Below are positions 4,336-6,665 of a stretch of DNA of 6,665 nucleotides, piece after piece. A program made the position numbers and the translations under genes. The DNA lies in assembly GCA_003157715.1 (NCBI GenBank), contig PMKK01000094.1, positions 4,170 through 10,834 of the forward strand, read 5' to 3'. The notes beneath the pieces were generated by a model. That model made no database searches. It was not told where the DNA came from and was given only the letters and a program-made list of their open reading frames with translations. Every line of letters starts with the position of its first letter. Position 1 is the first letter of the stretch. The stretch comes from Actinomycetota bacterium. GTDB taxonomy: Bacteria; Actinomycetota; Thermoleophilia; UBA2241.

Positions 4336-5228
4336 TGATCCTCGTCTTGCCTGCCGAGGTCCGCGTCGATGGTCGCGATGATCGGCGAGCCTTCGCGTTC
4401 CTCGACCTCGCGCCGCCAGGGCAGGCGCTCGCCCACCCGTGCCCGCAGCCGCCAGCGCAGCGACTTCGGTGCGCGCTCGATCGCGTCGCGGACGGTACGC
4501 AGGCGGCCCTCGACGCGCGTCCGATCGTCGCCGGCAAGCGCCTCGCCGTCGAGCCAGGCGTCGACGACGTCGAGGTTGGCCCGCAGGTCGTTGTGCAGGC
4601 CCCAGTCTCGTGAGCAGACGCGCGCCAGATACGGCAGATCGATCGTGCGATCGTCACCGCGCTCGCTGAGCTCGACGTCCTTCAGCAGGGCGATGACGTC
4701 GTGCACGTCTTTGGCGGCGATGCGGCCGATCTGCAGCTTGGCGATCAGCACATCGACCGGCGAGATCGCATAGTCGTCGATCTCGAGCCGGCCACGCACG
4801 TCGACGTCGTGGTCCATGGACATCAGGTCGAGAAAGACGTCGACGTGGTCTACGAGCGGAGCCGCCTCGACGGGCGAGACTGGGCGGGGGCGCTTCTGAA
4901 AGTGGGCGCGCGACTCGAGCAGTCGGCCGCGCTGCAGAAACTGCAACTGGGCGCCGCCGGTCGACTGGCTGATATAGCGATTCTCGTAGTAGCCACGCTC
5001 GCCGAACAGACGGTGCAGCTCGCGACTTTGCCGCGAGAGACCGATCAGGTCGATGTCCGAGAACTCGCGGTCCATGAAATCGAGGTCGGTGCAGTAGCGG
5101 CGGACGGCGAGGCCGCCGGTGAGACGCAATTGCACCCCCCGACGCCGGCCGGCGTCGATCAAGGCCACGGCTTCGGCCATCAAGCGGTCGGCGGGGCGGG
5201 CGGAGGTGTCGTGCCTCCCGAAAGTCAT
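4323..5228 (-). CDS. Nucleotidyltransferase-fold protein of unknown function (301 aa)
   Basis: Residues about 10-180 show a minimal nucleotidyltransferase fold: helix, TGGLAVRRYC (37-46) with the Gly-Gly turn, FSDIDLIG (56-63) giving the catalytic pair Asp58/Asp60, and HVDVFLD (128-134), where Asp130 is the likely third acid. SPVDVLIAKLQIGRIAAKDVHDVIALL (156-182) resembles the segment after the core in AbiEii-like and related orphan nucleotidyltransferases. The end, SRDWGLHNDLRANLD and PKSLRWRLRARVGER, is characteristic of a family seen in Actinobacteria and Chloroflexota, named only nucleotidyltransferase family protein. ATG at 5228 is preceded by GAAGGGAG five bases upstream. The frame stays open to 5588, but that extension lacks coding character. 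No AbiEi-type antitoxin or aminoglycoside-resistance context is present. Substrate unknown. Confidence 0.82.
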   Translation of the reverse strand: MTFGRHDTSARPADRLMAEAVALIDAGRRRGVQLRLTGGLAVRRYCTDLDFMDREFSDIDLIGLSRQSRELHRLFGERGYYENRYISQSTGGAQLQFLQRGRLLESRAHFQKRPRPVSPVEAAPLVDHVDVFLDLMSMDHDVDVRGRLEIDDYAISPVDVLIAKLQIGRIAAKDVHDVIALLKDVELSERGDDRTIDLPYLARVCSRDWGLHNDLRANLDVVDAWLDGEALAGDDRTRVEGRLRTVRDAIERAPKSLRWRLRARVGERLPWRREVEEREGSPIIATIDADLGRQDEDQPAA

Positions 5229-5350
5229 GCCTGCTCCCTTCTGGGCGAGGCCATCCGCCGCGCCCGACAAATGGTGTGCGCGTTCACTCTGCCCGCCAAA
5301 CGTCAGGGAGCCGTGAGGCGTCGATGAATCTGCGGCGAGGGGTGGCCCGG

Positions 5351-5366
5351 CCGCCACGTGTGGCGG
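5351..5366. promoter_or_regulatory. 16-bp near-perfect palindrome, possible operator
   Basis: CCGCCAC-GT-GTGGCGG: 7-bp perfect arms around a 2-base centre. The tight spacing suits a dimeric DNA-binding protein better than an RNA hairpin. It lies about 120 bases before the nucleotidyltransferase start and 235 before the 75-residue gene. No known regulator is recognised. Confidence 0.4.
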
Positions 5367-5414
5367 CAGCGGCCGCGAGGTCGAGTCCCGCGAGCGCCAC
5401 GACGAGACGGAAGC

Positions 5415-5445
5415 GGGCGCCGACCCGGGGGGAAGGCCGGCGCCC
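5415..5445. terminator. Strong GC hairpin in the divergent spacer
   Basis: GGGCGCCG (5415-5422) pairs with CGGCGCCC (5438-5445), and after one A/C mismatch two more C-G pairs follow. No T-run follows on either strand. Since both flanking genes point away from it, it is not a gene-end terminator of either; it could be leader structure or the end of an unseen RNA. The class is tentative. Confidence 0.35.
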
Positions 5446-5599
5446 AACGGCCCAGGGGAAGGGCTGAATGCATGGTACCCAGCCATTCTGAGCGCGACGT
5501 GAACCCCGGGTGAGCGGGCGGTGAGCGAACTGCCGCGCGGGCTTACCCATCGCGGCACATGCACCGATAGGAACAAGGCACGTCGCAACTGGAGGCACC

Positions 5600-5827
5600 T
5601 TGGACTGTTACCTGATGAAGAGAGCGCGCGCCCAGGAGCTCGCCCTCTCGCTGGGCTCGCTGCACCCGGACCTGGCCGGCACTATCGACGCCGAACTACT
5701 GCGCATGTTCTGCACGGCGCGCGGAGAGGACCCCTCCATGAGAGCCGAATGGCTCGATTTCGCGCCGGCCGCCGAGGTCGCCGCCTGGATCCCCCTGGCG
5801 GATCTGACGGGAGTGGCCGACGCCTAG
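5600..5827 (+). CDS. Small hypothetical protein (75 aa)
   Basis: A soluble, mildly acidic 75-residue protein that I do not recognise. TTG at 5600 is the better start, with GGAGG (5591-5595) four bases upstream; the in-frame ATG at 5615 has no ribosome binding site at a proper distance and would give 70 residues. Residues about 6-40 look helical (RARAQELALSLGSLHPDL, IDAELLRMFCTA), and the second half has WLDF and AAWIPL. Third codon positions are strongly G/C, supporting real coding. There is no signal peptide, membrane segment or CxxC; Cys3 and the Cys of RMFCTA are isolated. It stands alone, divergent from the nucleotidyltransferase and convergent with the aminotransferase, 58 bases from the latter's stop. 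Confidence 0.6.
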   Translation: MDCYLMKRARAQELALSLGSLHPDLAGTIDAELLRMFCTARGEDPSMRAEWLDFAPAAEVAAWIPLADLTGVADA

Positions 5828-5885
5828 CAGCGGGGCTCATACCCGGCGCAAGGGCGCCTCGCACTCGACGCCCGGCAGCTCGTGC

Positions 5886-6665
5886 CTAGCGCAGAGCCTC
5901 GCGCAGAGACGCTGAGATAGCGCGCAGGCCGCCCTCGAGCTCGGCCGCCGTCGGCCAGCCGAAACCGATCCGCATGTGGCGGCGCGGCTGCTCGAACCAG
6001 TGGCCCGGACCGACGTAAGTGGCGTGCTCGTCGCTCAGCCGGCGGTAGAACTCGTCGACGTCGACCGGCGTCTCGAGCCTGATGCGCGGGAAGCAGACGA
6101 CACCACCCCTGGGCTCGACCCACTCCATCAGCTCTTCGCCGGCCATCCAGGCACGCATCGTGGCCAATGCCTCCCGGATATGCCCTCCGACATCGGTGAG
6201 CCAGGCCTCGCGCCCGCGCAGCGCCTGGAAGGCGATCTCCTCGTCTACCACGCTGCCGCAGATGCCGATCTGCTCCTTGGCGGCGAGGAAGGTGGTCATG
6301 AGCTCGCGATCGCGGGTCATCAGCCAGCCCGTGCGGATGCCGGGAATGCCATAGGTCTTGGAAAGCGACGACACGCTGATGGCGCGCGGGGAAAGCGCGG
6401 CGGCACAGGGCAGCGGGCCGCCGAAGCTCATCTCGCGATAGGTCTCGTCGACCAGCAGGCGGCAGTCGGCCGACTCGACCACCGCCACCAGGCGGCGCAG
6501 GTCGGCCTCGCTCATGAGCTGCCCCGTGGGGTTGTGCGGCTGGGTCACGCTCACGTACTTCGTGCGCGGCGTGATGAGTGCCGCCAGCCGGTCGATGTCG
6601 ACGGCGAAGCCCTCCTCGAAGCTCAGGTCGAGGAAGCTCACGTCGGCCTCGATGGCGCGCGGCGT
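5886..6665 (-). CDS. Class I/II PLP-dependent aminotransferase, C-terminal part (runs off right edge)
   Basis: 259 residues of a fold-type I aminotransferase; roughly 120-140 N-terminal residues lie outside the window, and the frame is open to the right edge. Visible motifs, counted from the first visible residue: PHNPTG with the PLP-ring Asn45; VDETYRE with Asp73 (to the pyridine nitrogen) and Tyr76; SSLSKTYGIPGIRTGW with Lys103 forming the Schiff base (codon 6357-6359) and the phosphate-binding Arg111; and HMRIGFG with Arg232, the carboxylate-binding arginine. All catalytic residues of this half are intact. The order and sequence fit the aspartate aminotransferase superfamily (class I/II). 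The amino-acid substrate cannot be told. It converges with the 75-residue gene. Confidence 0.93.
   Translation of the reverse strand, partial: TPRAIEADVSFLDLSFEEGFAVDIDRLAALITPRTKYVSVTQPHNPTGQLMSEADLRRLVAVVESADCRLLVDETYREMSFGGPLPCAAALSPRAISVSSLSKTYGIPGIRTGWLMTRDRELMTTFLAAKEQIGICGSVVDEEIAFQALRGREAWLTDVGGHIREALATMRAWMAGEELMEWVEPRGGVVCFPRIRLETPVDVDEFYRRLSDEHATYVGPGHWFEQPRRHMRIGFGWPTAAELEGGLRAISASLREALR

Larger units (their letters stand above)
5229..5599. other. 371-base divergent spacer with two strong inverted repeats
   Basis: It lies between the divergent starts of the nucleotidyltransferase and the 75-residue gene. It holds the two ribosome binding sites, a palindrome at 5351-5366 and a hairpin at 5415-5445. 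Open frames inside it (for example 5276-5467 plus, and the minus-strand frame to 5598) are Arg/Ala/Pro-rich with no domain, and I do not call them genes. No clear sigma-70 promoter, tRNA or known riboswitch was seen. Confidence 0.6.

Noticed and set aside
4701..5327. Plus-strand open frame of 208 codons
   Set aside because: Antisense to the nucleotidyltransferase, which has a ribosome binding site and conserved motifs; this product has neither.
5380..5400. tRNA T-loop-like string GGTCGAGTCCC
   Set aside because: One base short of the T-loop consensus and no acceptor or anticodon stem can be drawn around it.
5229..5588. N-terminal extension of the nucleotidyltransferase by 120 codons
   Set aside because: The extension is Pro/Ser/Arg-rich without domain character, whereas ATG at 5228 has a perfect Shine-Dalgarno and gives the length of the conserved part.
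5828..5885. Terminator between the 75-residue gene and the aminotransferase
   Set aside because: Only a 5-bp GGGCG/CGCCC stem with a long loop; too weak to call in this base composition.

Overview
The window is very GC-rich chromosomal DNA from a bacterium. Spacers are short, the genes use GTG and TTG as well as ATG starts, and ribosome binding sites are strong. GC-rich third positions, a DtxR/IdeR-type operator and the gene families present suggest a high-GC actinobacterium (for example the Thermoleophilia or Rubrobacteria) or a member of the Chloroflexota. There is no rRNA, tRNA or long marker gene to settle this. I see no insertion sequence, phage gene, CRISPR array or tRNA.

Left part (1-1812, all minus strand): a 59-residue two-helix membrane protein comes first. 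It is followed by an iron-homeostasis operon: a DtxR/IdeR-family metalloregulator, then after 4 bases the start of feoB (ferrous iron transporter, cut by the left edge). The promoter in front of dtxR carries a palindromic DtxR-like box over its -10 element, so the regulator probably represses its own operon when iron is plentiful. The regulator has an SH3/FeoA-like C-terminal domain. The visible end of feoB stops looking like FeoB after about residue 250, and a one-base frame change is possible.

Middle (1813-3990): a divergent plus-strand operon encodes a CPA2-type cation:proton antiporter and, one base after its stop, a single-domain universal stress protein with an intact ATP-binding motif. 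They probably form a stress-linked ion transport pair. Downstream lie three consecutive perfect-stem hairpins between convergent genes.

Right-middle (3992-5228, minus strand): a 301-residue nucleotidyltransferase-fold protein of unknown function, then a 66-residue protein with two CxxC pairs (zinc ribbon) that has its own ribosome binding site and a 10-bp hairpin just upstream of it. A 371-base spacer with two strong inverted repeats separates the nucleotidyltransferase from a plus-strand 75-residue orphan protein.

Right edge (5886-6665, minus strand): the C-terminal two thirds of a class I/II PLP-dependent aminotransferase, convergent with the orphan gene.

Three minus-strand genes (dtxR, nucleotidyltransferase, zinc ribbon) share the same Shine-Dalgarno core GAAGGGAG, 5-7 bases before ATG. 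I found no clearly new multi-gene system. The points most worth following are the iron operator and mixed-ligand regulator, the possible feoB frame change, the triple hairpin block, and the orphan small proteins.
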